This document shows, in pieces, positions 17,593 through 23,808 of a DNA stretch of 64,000 nucleotides (its first letter is position 1; each line of letters starts with the position of its first letter). The DNA is from Polyangium jinanense. Lineage in GTDB: Bacteria; Myxococcota; Polyangia; Polyangiales; Polyangiaceae. The notes under the pieces were generated by a model. That model saw only the letters and a list, made by a program, of their open reading frames with translations. It searched no databases and was not told the DNA's origin. Position numbers and translations under genes: made by a program. The stretch lies in contig NZ_JAGTJJ010000016.1 of the NCBI RefSeq assembly GCF_028435365.1, forward strand, positions 62,001 to 126,000, read 5' to 3'.

Positions 17593-18597
17593 ATGAAGTA
17601 CCTACACCTCGCAAGCACGGTTCTCCTCGCGGTATCGGTCTCGTCGGCGGCTCTGGCGGATCCTTCTTCGAAGCCTCCCGGTCACGAGGCCGAGTCCATC
17701 AAGATCCCGTACACGTCGTACACGTCCGCTCGATCTCTCGCGATGTTCCCGCCAACGTCGCAGAAGCACCTGCGGGAAGCTCAGAGGCTCGAAAAGGAAG
17801 GGAAGATGCAGGAGGCGCTCGATGAGTACCAGACCGCCTACGACTATCAGCCCCTCTCGGACGTTCAAGCGGAGCTGGGGTTTGCACAGGCTCGAATGGG
17901 GCTCTTCTTGCCGGCAGCTCGGAACCTGGGCGAGGTCCTGATGTTCGCCCACGTGCAAGACAGGACCGTGCATACTGACGAGGAGGTGCGCGCCGCCTTT
18001 AGGGCCGTAAAGGCTCGGGTCGGGACGATTTTCCCGCGCGTCAACATCCCCGGCGCTCGCATCACCGTGGATGGCGAGCAAGTGAGGGATTGGCCCTACT
18101 CCGAGGTCATTTACGTCGAACCCGGAAAGCACCACATCAAAGCGATTGCGGACGATTACTATTTTTATGAAACGAGCGTGGAGGTCAAGGCGGGAGAGGA
18201 GAAGACACTCAGTATCGCGATGCAGCGGCGGATCCAAAGTCACTACGTCGCGTTCCCAGCGACCCCCATGAACGTATCGATCCACGCAAACATATCGACA
18301 GCGTCGAAGGCCGACCCGCCCACGTGGCCCAAGGGCCTCATGGTTGCGAGCGGCATTGGGATGGGGTTCGGTGTCGGTGCCGCTGGGATTGGTTTTGGTC
18401 TTGCCTCGAAAGGGGACGCATCCGCGAATACCTGGTATGCCGTAGGCGCTGTGGGATGCGGACTTGTGGGGCTCTCCCTGACGGGCTTAATCATCGGGCT
18501 CGCCAACCGGCCCGAGCCGCCTCCCCCGAACGTCATCATCACGCCGCAGTTCGCCAAGGGCGCGGGCGGCGTCCAGTTCACCGGCACGCTGCCCTGA
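17593..18597 (+). CDS. Exported TPR protein with PEGA-like domain and C-terminal membrane helices
   Basis: 334 residues. Signal peptide (YLHLASTVLLAVSVSSAALA), then TPR helices around 55-110 (HLREAQRLEKEGKMQEALDE). A PEGA-like beta module follows at about 145-205 (GARITVDGEQVRDW ... YVEPGKHHIKAI). Two hydrophobic glycine-rich segments lie at about 250-300. This architecture is common in Polyangiales, usually of unknown role in the cell envelope. TTGACC at 17556, an 18-bp spacer and TAGGCT at 17580 lie seven bases before the ATG, so the mRNA may be leaderless. It is the last full gene before the mosaic region. Confidence 0.7.
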   Translation: MKYLHLASTVLLAVSVSSAALADPSSKPPGHEAESIKIPYTSYTSARSLAMFPPTSQKHLREAQRLEKEGKMQEALDEYQTAYDYQPLSDVQAELGFAQARMGLFLPAARNLGEVLMFAHVQDRTVHTDEEVRAAFRAVKARVGTIFPRVNIPGARITVDGEQVRDWPYSEVIYVEPGKHHIKAIADDYYFYETSVEVKAGEEKTLSIAMQRRIQSHYVAFPATPMNVSIHANISTASKADPPTWPKGLMVASGIGMGFGVGAAGIGFGLASKGDASANTWYAVGAVGCGLVGLSLTGLIIGLANRPEPPPPNVIITPQFAKGAGGVQFTGTLP

Positions 18598-18602
18598 GTG
18601 CT

Positions 18603-18650
18603 CGATGGGCGAGTCCCGGACGGGCATCTCGACGGCAAAGTCCTCGGCCC
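18603..18650 (-). pseudogene. Fragment of the TPR/zinc-ribbon gene tail
   Basis: About 48 bases that on the minus strand read EDFAVEMPVRDS, matching the C-terminal part of the TPR/zinc-ribbon protein encoded at 21245-21970, after which the match ends. It has no start and no upstream domain. It abuts the alkB-tail fragment with the same junction seen near 19805, so the two fragments moved or were duplicated as one unit. Confidence 0.65.
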
Positions 18651-18752
18651 GGGACGACGCAGCACCATGATCGGCACGGGGTGCCGAAGCAGGCGGGGCG
18701 CGGGGCGAGGATGAATTTGACGTTTCGGCGGATTCTCGACTCACGCCATTGA
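18651..18752 (+). pseudogene. Duplicated 3' end of alkB
   Basis: Starting at GGGACGACGCAGCACCAT, this stretch copies the last ~100 bases of alkB (from about 17370), with scattered substitutions. The shifted frame still reads GVPKQAGRGARMNLTFRRIL and stops at 18752. Only the tail is present (no iron-binding HxD), so it is not functional. Its end overlaps the 3' end of the leftward gene at 18741-19445. It marks a past duplication or recombination endpoint. Confidence 0.8.
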
Positions 18753-19445
18753 AAAATCGGGCATGTCGAGGTCCTTGCTCGGCTCCATCCCGTAGGATCG
18801 GCCCACCTTGTAGGGCAAGAACGTGGGCCCCAAGAACGCATCCGACAGCGGCGCTTCCCAGCCTTCCGGGACCATGGCTTCGTAGGTCGCGCGCGCCAGG
18901 GCGAAGCCGTCCAGAAGTGCCTCGATGAAGTCCTCGCCCGTGCCATGACGAACAGGCTCGTCGAGGGGCGAACCAAGGACGAACGCGCATTTCCACGTTC
19001 CGTCGTCGGCTCGAAAGGGCTTGTAAACCGTGAGGCCGAGCTCTCGCGCGCGACCCGTCTCATCGGGGCAACCGAGGGTGCTGACGGCGAGAGGTTCGAG
19101 CCCCCCGGGATTCTCCTCGGGCGGGGGGATGCTGGGGGGCTGGTAGGCCGCAGGCTTCTCGGCGAATCGTGGCAGACCCGCGTGGACCATCCCTCGCCAG
19201 CTCGACCGTTCCTCCGTGGGATGTTCGATGTAGCTGCGGGCGACCGTGAGGCAACTCAGGAGCGCCTGGATGGCGTCGACGCCCCTCACGTGGATGTTCC
19301 TCTGGTTGGGCGGCGGGCTGAACTGGAATCCGCATTCCCAGTCGGCCTGGTCCGTCTTGCGTGGGGCAAAGACCGTGAGGGTGACGTCCTTCACGGCGCC
19401 GCTATCGCTGCGGTACTGGAGCACGCGTGTGGCGAGAACGGCCAT
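18741..19445 (-). CDS. Duplicated-domain protein resembling DUF6968
   Basis: About 234 residues made of two similar ~100-residue halves: DVTLTVFAPRK, then WECGFQF and GVDAIQALLSCLTVARSYIE in the first; LGLTVYKPFRADDGTWKCAF and EDFIEALLDGFALARATYEA in the second. The Gly-Val-Asp-x-Ile-Gln-Ala-Leu helix resembles DUF6968 proteins as I recall them, which are cytosolic and uncharacterised. No signal peptide. Start at 19445 (MAVLATRV) or 19463. As the last leftward gene of the mosaic region it could be an orphan immunity protein (inference). Function unknown. Confidence 0.55.
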   Translation of the reverse strand: MAVLATRVLQYRSDSGAVKDVTLTVFAPRKTDQADWECGFQFSPPPNQRNIHVRGVDAIQALLSCLTVARSYIEHPTEERSSWRGMVHAGLPRFAEKPAAYQPPSIPPPEENPGGLEPLAVSTLGCPDETGRARELGLTVYKPFRADDGTWKCAFVLGSPLDEPVRHGTGEDFIEALLDGFALARATYEAMVPEGWEAPLSDAFLGPTFLPYKVGRSYGMEPSKDLDMPDFSMA

Positions 19446-19452
19446 GTTGTCC

Positions 19453-19518
19453 TCAATCCGCATAGGGAATCTTCCCGTACAGAAAAAGCGCCCCGAGCCC
19501 CAAGACGAGCTTCGCCAT
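19453..19518 (-). CDS. Possible 21-residue hydrophobic peptide
   Basis: MAKLVLGLGALFLYGKIPYAD, overlapping by 11 bases the upstream start candidate (19463) of the next gene. A purine-rich GAAGAAGA precedes it. It may be a leader peptide coupling translation of the downstream gene, or the tail of a decayed gene, because the frame stays open upstream. Weakly supported. Confidence 0.22.
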   Translation of the reverse strand: MAKLVLGLGALFLYGKIPYAD

Positions 19519-19631
19519 GATCTTCTTCGTTAACCGAAATACGTCGGGACGTCTGTTATCTCGAAACGGTGACAAACGTCTCATTTCTTGCTCCCCAGCT
19601 CCGCCGAGCCGCCCGGCGGTCGCTCGCCGGC

Positions 19632-19803
19632 CACCGCGGGCTCGCGGGAGCCTCCGGGCGGTCGACTCACGGTGCGTCTCCGCCGTTGGTTGCATTCCAC
19701 TCCCTCTCCGCCTTCAAAGGCATCTCTTGGGTCATCTCCGCGAGTGCGCGCATGCTTTCTCCGAGCGAGTCCCGGACGGGCATCTCGACGGCAAAATCCT
19801 TGG
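19632..19803. repeat. Copy 1 of a ~170-bp duplicated segment (mate at 21210-21393)
   Basis: Starts with a hairpin-forming CGGGCTCGCGGGAGCCTCCG and continues through GGCATCTCGACGGCAAAATC. The same order of sequence, with small indels and substitutions, lies at 21210-21393, where it covers the intact 3' end of the TPR/zinc-ribbon gene. Direct comparison of the two stretches shows the duplication. Confidence 0.8.
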
Positions 19804-19915
19804 CCTGGGACGACGCAGCACCATTTTGGGGATGATGCCGCCTCGCTCTCGAAGCGAGCACCTCGTCGGTTGGTCCTGTCTCGACCGGCCCGACGAAAGG
19901 CCTACGAAGGCCCAC
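19667..19915 (-). pseudogene. Truncated paralogue of the TPR/zinc-ribbon gene
   Basis: The leftward frame ends with KDFAVEMPVRDSLGESMRAL and REREWNATNGG-like sequence (here AEREWNATNGGDAP), closely matching the C-terminal ~50 residues of the protein encoded at 21245-21970. The zinc-ribbon and TPR parts are gone. In their place is unrelated sequence, including 18 bases of alkB (19805-19822). An ATG at 19915 could start an 82-residue peptide, but the 5' part has no counterpart. Most likely the residue of a deleted immunity-type gene. Confidence 0.7.
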
Positions 19916-19937
19916 GGCGGATTTGGCTGGCTCCCTC

Positions 19938-20222
19938 TCAATCTGTAGCGCCCGTCGCCCCGAGCTTGGCAGCGAGTTCGCTCAACGTTGGTCCCGCGAG
20001 GGGCGCATAGTCTACGCCTCGAGGAAGGAGATCCGGGTACTCCCGATAGATCGGGTCCGTGAGCCTGTCCTGTATCTCCGAAAGTACATGCCCGACGCCG
20101 CGGCGCACGACCCTGTCTTCTTGTTTGCCGCAATTCGTATGCGCGATCTGAACCACTTCGCTTAGCAAGGCGATACAGGTCTCCATTCGGGCAATGATCT
20201 GCTTGGCCGTATCTCGGTCCAT
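19938..20222 (-). CDS. Small protein downstream of lipoprotein A; candidate immunity
   Basis: 94 residues, no signal peptide, mostly helical, hydrophilic: TAKQIIARMETCIALLSEVV, then QDRLTDPIYREYPDLLP. Not a family I recognise. It lies 21 bases downstream of lipoprotein A (20244-20948) on the same strand, so the pair is probably co-transcribed. By position and size it is the best candidate for a cognate immunity protein if lipoprotein A is a toxin. That role is inference from context only. Confidence 0.5.
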   Translation of the reverse strand: MDRDTAKQIIARMETCIALLSEVVQIAHTNCGKQEDRVVRRGVGHVLSEIQDRLTDPIYREYPDLLPRGVDYAPLAGPTLSELAAKLGATGATD

Positions 20223-20243
20223 GCCTTTGGCTCCTGTCTGAGA

Positions 20244-20948
20244 TCAAGAATCCCGAGGGCAACCTTGCCTTTCGAGACAATCATTTTTGCACTTCTGGAA
20301 CTTCCATCCAAAGTCGGGTGTGGGCAGCGTGGTGTCGCTGCAATATTCGATGCATTCTTGCTTTACCTTCTTGCAGCGCTTCTTCTCGCGCTCCTCGTCG
20401 GTTGTATCCCGTGTAGACGTGGGAATCTCGCTCACGACGTGCACGGTGACGGCCACGGGGATGGTGACCCCGCCGGCGACAAGCACGATCGGGACCAGGT
20501 TCACGACGGCGCCGGCCACCACGGCCGCAGGGTGCCCCATGGGATCGCGTCCCTCCGGGGATACCCTCCCGCCGGAGATCGGCCCCGAGGGTCGCAGCGT
20601 CGCGATGACCCCGGGCAACGACATGCCATGGAGCGCATCCACCATGCACGAGATGATCTCCCGGTCGTTGATCAACGACTCCCGGATCTTGGCCTTGTCC
20701 ACCTGACCGTCCGCCGTCACGTCGACATCGAACACGATGGCGTAGTGCGTATCCGTCAGGCGAGCGGCGCCATGCTCAGCGCAGTCCCTGAGCTGCGCGA
20801 CGGTCGCCGCAGGGACCGACGGGCCGTCGGCCGAGGCGTGAAGGCTGGGCCGCGGGTTCCCCATGGGGCCGCTCCCACAGCCGACTTGCGTGAAGACGAG
20901 GCCCAGGCCGAGAGCGAGCGCCAAGGATGCCGCAAGCTTCGTTGTCAT
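20244..20948 (-). CDS. Polymorphic lipoprotein A: conserved front, Cys-rich tail
   Basis: 234 residues. Signal peptide with lipobox (FTQVGC). Residues ~30-150 are a conserved module (DGPSVPAATVAQL, YAIVFDVDVTADGQVDKAKI) whose strand pattern recalls the AgmX/PglI or TonB C-terminal fold. A hydrophobic segment (VVNLVPIVLVAGGVTIPVAV) follows, then a basic, Cys-rich tail with Cys pairs in CKKVKQECIEYC and KCKNDCLERQGC. Lipoprotein B at 22000 shares everything up to the hydrophobic segment almost residue for residue, but its tail is different. This is the signature of polymorphic effectors. GGGGGAC lies seven bases before the ATG at 20948. Confidence 0.7.
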   Translation of the reverse strand: MTTKLAASLALALGLGLVFTQVGCGSGPMGNPRPSLHASADGPSVPAATVAQLRDCAEHGAARLTDTHYAIVFDVDVTADGQVDKAKIRESLINDREIISCMVDALHGMSLPGVIATLRPSGPISGGRVSPEGRDPMGHPAAVVAGAVVNLVPIVLVAGGVTIPVAVTVHVVSEIPTSTRDTTDEEREKKRCKKVKQECIEYCSDTTLPTPDFGWKFQKCKNDCLERQGCPRDS

Positions 20949-21004
20949 CAAGTCCCCCGTTTGACAGCATACGCGCCTTGCACCCATGCGACCAGAGCGG
21001 CGCG

Positions 21005-21245
21005 GGCTCCCGCGAGCCTCCCGTCGGTCACCTACCGACCTCCGAAGGTTGGCTTCATCTCAAATGGGGTCACCCACCGACCTCCTCCCGGCTCCCGCGA
21101 GCCTCTCGGCGGTCACCTCCCGACCTCCGAAGGTTGGCTTCATCTCAATGGGGGTCGCCTACCGACCGCTCCGCGGCTCGGCCGAGCCGTCCGGAGGTCG
21201 CACGACGACCGCCGCGGGCTCGCGGGAGCCTCCGGGCGGTCGACT
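21005..21245. repeat. 85-bp tandem repeats with embedded hairpins
   Basis: Units begin at 21005, 21090 and 21175 (exactly 85 bp apart) with GGCTCCCGCGAGCC or GGCTCGGCCGAGCC, each a short palindrome. The first two units are nearly identical throughout, including CCGACCTCCGAAGGTTGGCT; the third diverges after the palindrome, and a related hairpin starts at 21217. The array fills the gap between the TPR gene's stop and lipoprotein A's start. It is too few, too long and too hairpin-rich for CRISPR. It could serve as terminator, recombination substrate or both. Confidence 0.75.
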
Positions 21246-21393
21246 CACGTTGCGTCCGTGCCAGCTCCGCCGCCGTGGGTTGCTTTCCACTCCCTCTCCC
21301 TCTTCGACGGCATCCCTCGGGTCATTTCCGCGAGCGCGCGCATGCTTTCTCCGAGCGAGTCCCGGACGGGCATCTCGACGGCAAAGTCCTCCG
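21210..21393. repeat. Copy 2 (parental) of the ~170-bp duplicated segment
   Basis: Mate of 19632-19803. It contains the hairpin GGGCTCGCGGGAGCC at 21218 and the last ~145 bases of the TPR/zinc-ribbon coding region. As the gene is intact here, this copy is likely the source. Confidence 0.75.
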
Positions 21394-21970
21394 CCCCCGC
21401 CTCTGCGACGCGCCGCCATTTCTCATCGACCGGCTGCCCCACGTTCTCCGAAAGCTCGACCAGCGTGGGCAAGTAATATGGAATGGCCGATGCGTATCTC
21501 GGATCCTGATGGCTGAATGCCTCCTCGAAGGTCTCCAGGGCTTCCCGATGCCTTCCGAGCGCTTGCAAGTTGAGCGCCTTTGCGCTGCCGTTGGACCATC
21601 GATCCGTGACGTTCTCGAACCCCAATCGCGCCACGGCTTCGCAGGCTTGCAGCGCTTCCTCGTACCTGCCCGCTTCGTAGAGGATGAACTCGCGCTCCGA
21701 CGCGACGCTTCGGGCCAGCCAACCATCGTGATCACGATGACGGTTTTCTTGCTCGAACGCATCCAGGCATGCGAGCGCTTCGTCGTATCGCTCGTCGTTC
21801 ATGAATTTATTGATGTCGAGGCATTTGTATTCAAATGCCTCTTGCACCTCCAGCCGGTCGAAGCAGGTAGCACACACGCGGAGCATGCGTCCTGCATCCG
21901 CGTACGAATGTGTCGCCTCCCGCTTTCGGCAGGACCAGCAAAGCTGACAATTTTCGTGGGAAGATTGCAT
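21245..21970 (-). CDS. Zinc-ribbon/TPR protein downstream of lipoprotein B; candidate immunity
   Basis: 241 residues, cytosolic. The N terminus has paired CxxC knuckles (CQLCWSCRKREA then CATC) likely to bind zinc. Residues ~50-165 are TPR-like helices (YDEALACLDAFEQEN, YEEALQACEAVARLGF, HREALETFEEAF). The C terminus DFAVEMPVRDSLGESMRAL is the part found copied elsewhere. It begins 29 bases after lipoprotein B, same strand. Position suggests an immunity or chaperone role; the presence of at least two decayed tails of the same family nearby supports repeated turnover. Function is inference. Confidence 0.6.
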   Translation of the reverse strand: MQSSHENCQLCWSCRKREATHSYADAGRMLRVCATCFDRLEVQEAFEYKCLDINKFMNDERYDEALACLDAFEQENRHRDHDGWLARSVASEREFILYEAGRYEEALQACEAVARLGFENVTDRWSNGSAKALNLQALGRHREALETFEEAFSHQDPRYASAIPYYLPTLVELSENVGQPVDEKWRRVAEAGAEDFAVEMPVRDSLGESMRALAEMTRGMPSKREREWKATHGGGAGTDAT

Positions 21971-21999
21971 GACGCCTCACTCCGAATACTGCATGGGAC

Positions 22000-22764
22000 T
22001 CAATTCGGGCGATACCCAGGACGCGGACACTTGTAGTCGGGCCACTCCCCCTTCTTCTTGCACTCCGAATAACAAAAATTGCAGTGCTTATGACTAGCAA
22101 AATCCTCCTGATTCCAGTCCGGTTGCGGCCGGTATGACAGGCACCTCTCAAGTTCGGTTGCACACATCTGCTCCACCGCACGCCGCCGACGGGCCGCCTC
22201 GATCGCCTCGCCCACCTCCTCGACCACCTCCTCCGCGACATGCGCCGTGACGGCCACGAGGATGGTCACCCCCCCGGCGATGAGCACGATCGGGATCAGG
22301 TTCACGGCGGCGCCGGCCGCCGCGGCCGCGGCCGCGGGGTGGCCCATGGGAGCCCGTCCCTCCGGGGAGACGCTGTCGCCGTAGACCGGCCCCGAGGAAC
22401 GCAGGGAGGCGACGACCCCAGGCAACGACATGCCGTGGAGCGCATCCTCCATGCACGACACGATCTCCCGATCGCCGATCATCGACTCCCGGACCGTGGC
22501 CTTGTCGACCTGACCGTCCGCCGTCACGTCGACGTCGAACATAATGGCGTAGTGCGTGTCCCTCAGGCGAGCTGCGCCATGCTCGGCGCAGTCCTCGAGC
22601 TGTGCGACAGTCGCAGCAGGGACCGACGGGCCATCGTGCGAACCGTGAAAGCTGGGCCGCGGGTTTCCCATGGGGCTGCTCCCACAGCCGAGCGGCGTGA
22701 AGACAAAGCCCAAGCCGAGGGCGAGCCCCAAGGATGCCGTAAGCCCCGTTGCCGTCGAGCTCAT
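22000..22764 (-). CDS. Polymorphic lipoprotein B: conserved front, divergent Cys-rich tail
   Basis: 254 residues. Signal peptide with lipobox (FTPLGC). It then shares PMGNPRPS, DGPSVPAATVAQL, CAEHGAARL, FDVDVTADGQVDKA and ALHGMSLPGV with lipoprotein A. The hydrophobic stretch (AAVNLIPIVLIAGGVTILVA) is retained but is followed by a new acidic/basic helix and a tail with Cys in CATELERC, HCNFCYSEC and DYKCPRPG. No catalytic motif I recognise. It may be a membrane-active or Cys-stabilised toxin carried on a lipidated N terminus. Head of the leftward cassette with the zinc-ribbon/TPR gene. Confidence 0.7.
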   Translation of the reverse strand: MSSTATGLTASLGLALGLGFVFTPLGCGSSPMGNPRPSFHGSHDGPSVPAATVAQLEDCAEHGAARLRDTHYAIMFDVDVTADGQVDKATVRESMIGDREIVSCMEDALHGMSLPGVVASLRSSGPVYGDSVSPEGRAPMGHPAAAAAAAGAAVNLIPIVLIAGGVTILVAVTAHVAEEVVEEVGEAIEAARRRRAVEQMCATELERCLSYRPQPDWNQEDFASHKHCNFCYSECKKKGEWPDYKCPRPGYRPN

Positions 22765-22878
22765 GTTTGGCAGTGTACAGACTTGTCACCAGCCCACAAG
22801 AGGGGCGTGGGCTCGCCACGTGGGGTCGCTTTCTTGCCCCGTTTACCATCCGCCCGTCCTCATGGTAGCGTCCCGCCC

Positions 22879-23703
22879 ATGAGCCCTCCCCAAAAGAAGA
22901 AACCCCCGGTCGACCACGACGCCGCCAAGGCCGCATTCGAAAAACTCCTCCCACGCTTCGAACAGATCCCCAGAGACAGCCTCCAATCACCGAATACCAG
23001 CGTCGACGCCGCGGCCATCGTCGCGCTCGGCATTGCCCGCGAGCTCACCGCGCCGGAGGCGCGCGCCCGATTCGAGCTCCTGCCCAAGGAGCTCTTCGAC
23101 ATCGCCGCCTTGGACGACCTCGAAGCCGCTGCCCTCGCGGCCTGGTATGCGGCCACCTCGCTCCTCTCCGCCCATGCCCAGGGCACCGAGGCCAAGCTCC
23201 CCGTCGCGCTCGTGGACGACGCCACCACGCTCAAGACGCGTATGCTCAAGGTCGGCGATTACCATTTCGACCCTGCCACGCCCACCGGCCGCGAGATCGC
23301 CGATATTCGCGTCGGCACGGGATACCGCGACCTCGCCCAGGACCTCGCCCGGCTCGCCAGGATCTACCGCGCCGAAAAGAAGCAGCTCGAAAACGACAAG
23401 GTCCACTACACCGCCGACGACGCCGCGCGCGCGGACGAGCTGTCCCACCGGATCCTGGAGGAGCTTTCGGCCTCCCGCAGCACGGAGCAAGCGCTCTGGG
23501 CCGAGCGGGTCCAGCGCGCCTTTGCGCTGCTCCTCGGCCTTTATGGAGAGGTGACGACCACGGCCGCGTGGATCCGACGGAAGGAAGGCGGCGCGGCGCC
23601 GTATCCGTCGCTCGTCACGGCCGGGCGTGCGGCCCGAAAGGCGAGGAGCGAGGGCGCAGCCGAGGAGCCGCCGCCGGGCGGTGGCGACCCCACGAACGGC
23701 TGA
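22879..23703 (+). CDS. Uncharacterised helical cytosolic protein
   Basis: 274 residues, no signal peptide, strongly helical and charged. Features: AAKAAFEKLLPRFEQIPRDS at the start, a segment KVGDYHFDPATPTGREIADI in the middle, YRAEKKQLENDK suggesting a coiled coil, and a low-complexity Gly/Pro tail. I do not recognise the family. The ATG at 22879 was chosen as the first in a frame that is open far upstream through the divergent lipoprotein gene. Transcribed divergently from lipoprotein B across a 114-bp gap. Confidence 0.6.
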   Translation: MSPPQKKKPPVDHDAAKAAFEKLLPRFEQIPRDSLQSPNTSVDAAAIVALGIARELTAPEARARFELLPKELFDIAALDDLEAAALAAWYAATSLLSAHAQGTEAKLPVALVDDATTLKTRMLKVGDYHFDPATPTGREIADIRVGTGYRDLAQDLARLARIYRAEKKQLENDKVHYTADDAARADELSHRILEELSASRSTEQALWAERVQRAFALLLGLYGEVTTTAAWIRRKEGGAAPYPSLVTAGRAARKARSEGAAEEPPPGGGDPTNG

Positions 23704-23750
23704 CGCATTCGCCGAAGAGCAACCCGGCCCCGAAACATCCATCTCGCATC

Positions 23751-23787
23751 GCTCAGGCGCACATCCCGCCCGACGGATTCGGCGTGG
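23751..23787 (+). pseudogene. Short fossil of a metallo-beta-lactamase-like lipoprotein gene
   Basis: This stretch reads AHIPPDGFGV and matches, with a few substitutions, the sequence encoding THISPDGFGV in the MBL-fold lipoprotein at 25470 (around 25648-25680). Nothing else of that gene is present. Probably a leftover of duplication. Confidence 0.5.
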
Positions 23788-23808
23788 TTGACGAGTGCGA
23801 CTCCGGGC

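Noticed and set aside
18651..18752. A second alkB gene
   Set aside because: Only the final ~33 codons are present and the iron site is missing.
21005..21245. CRISPR array
   Set aside because: Repeats are 85 bp, only two to three units, contain no unique spacers and no cas genes are near.
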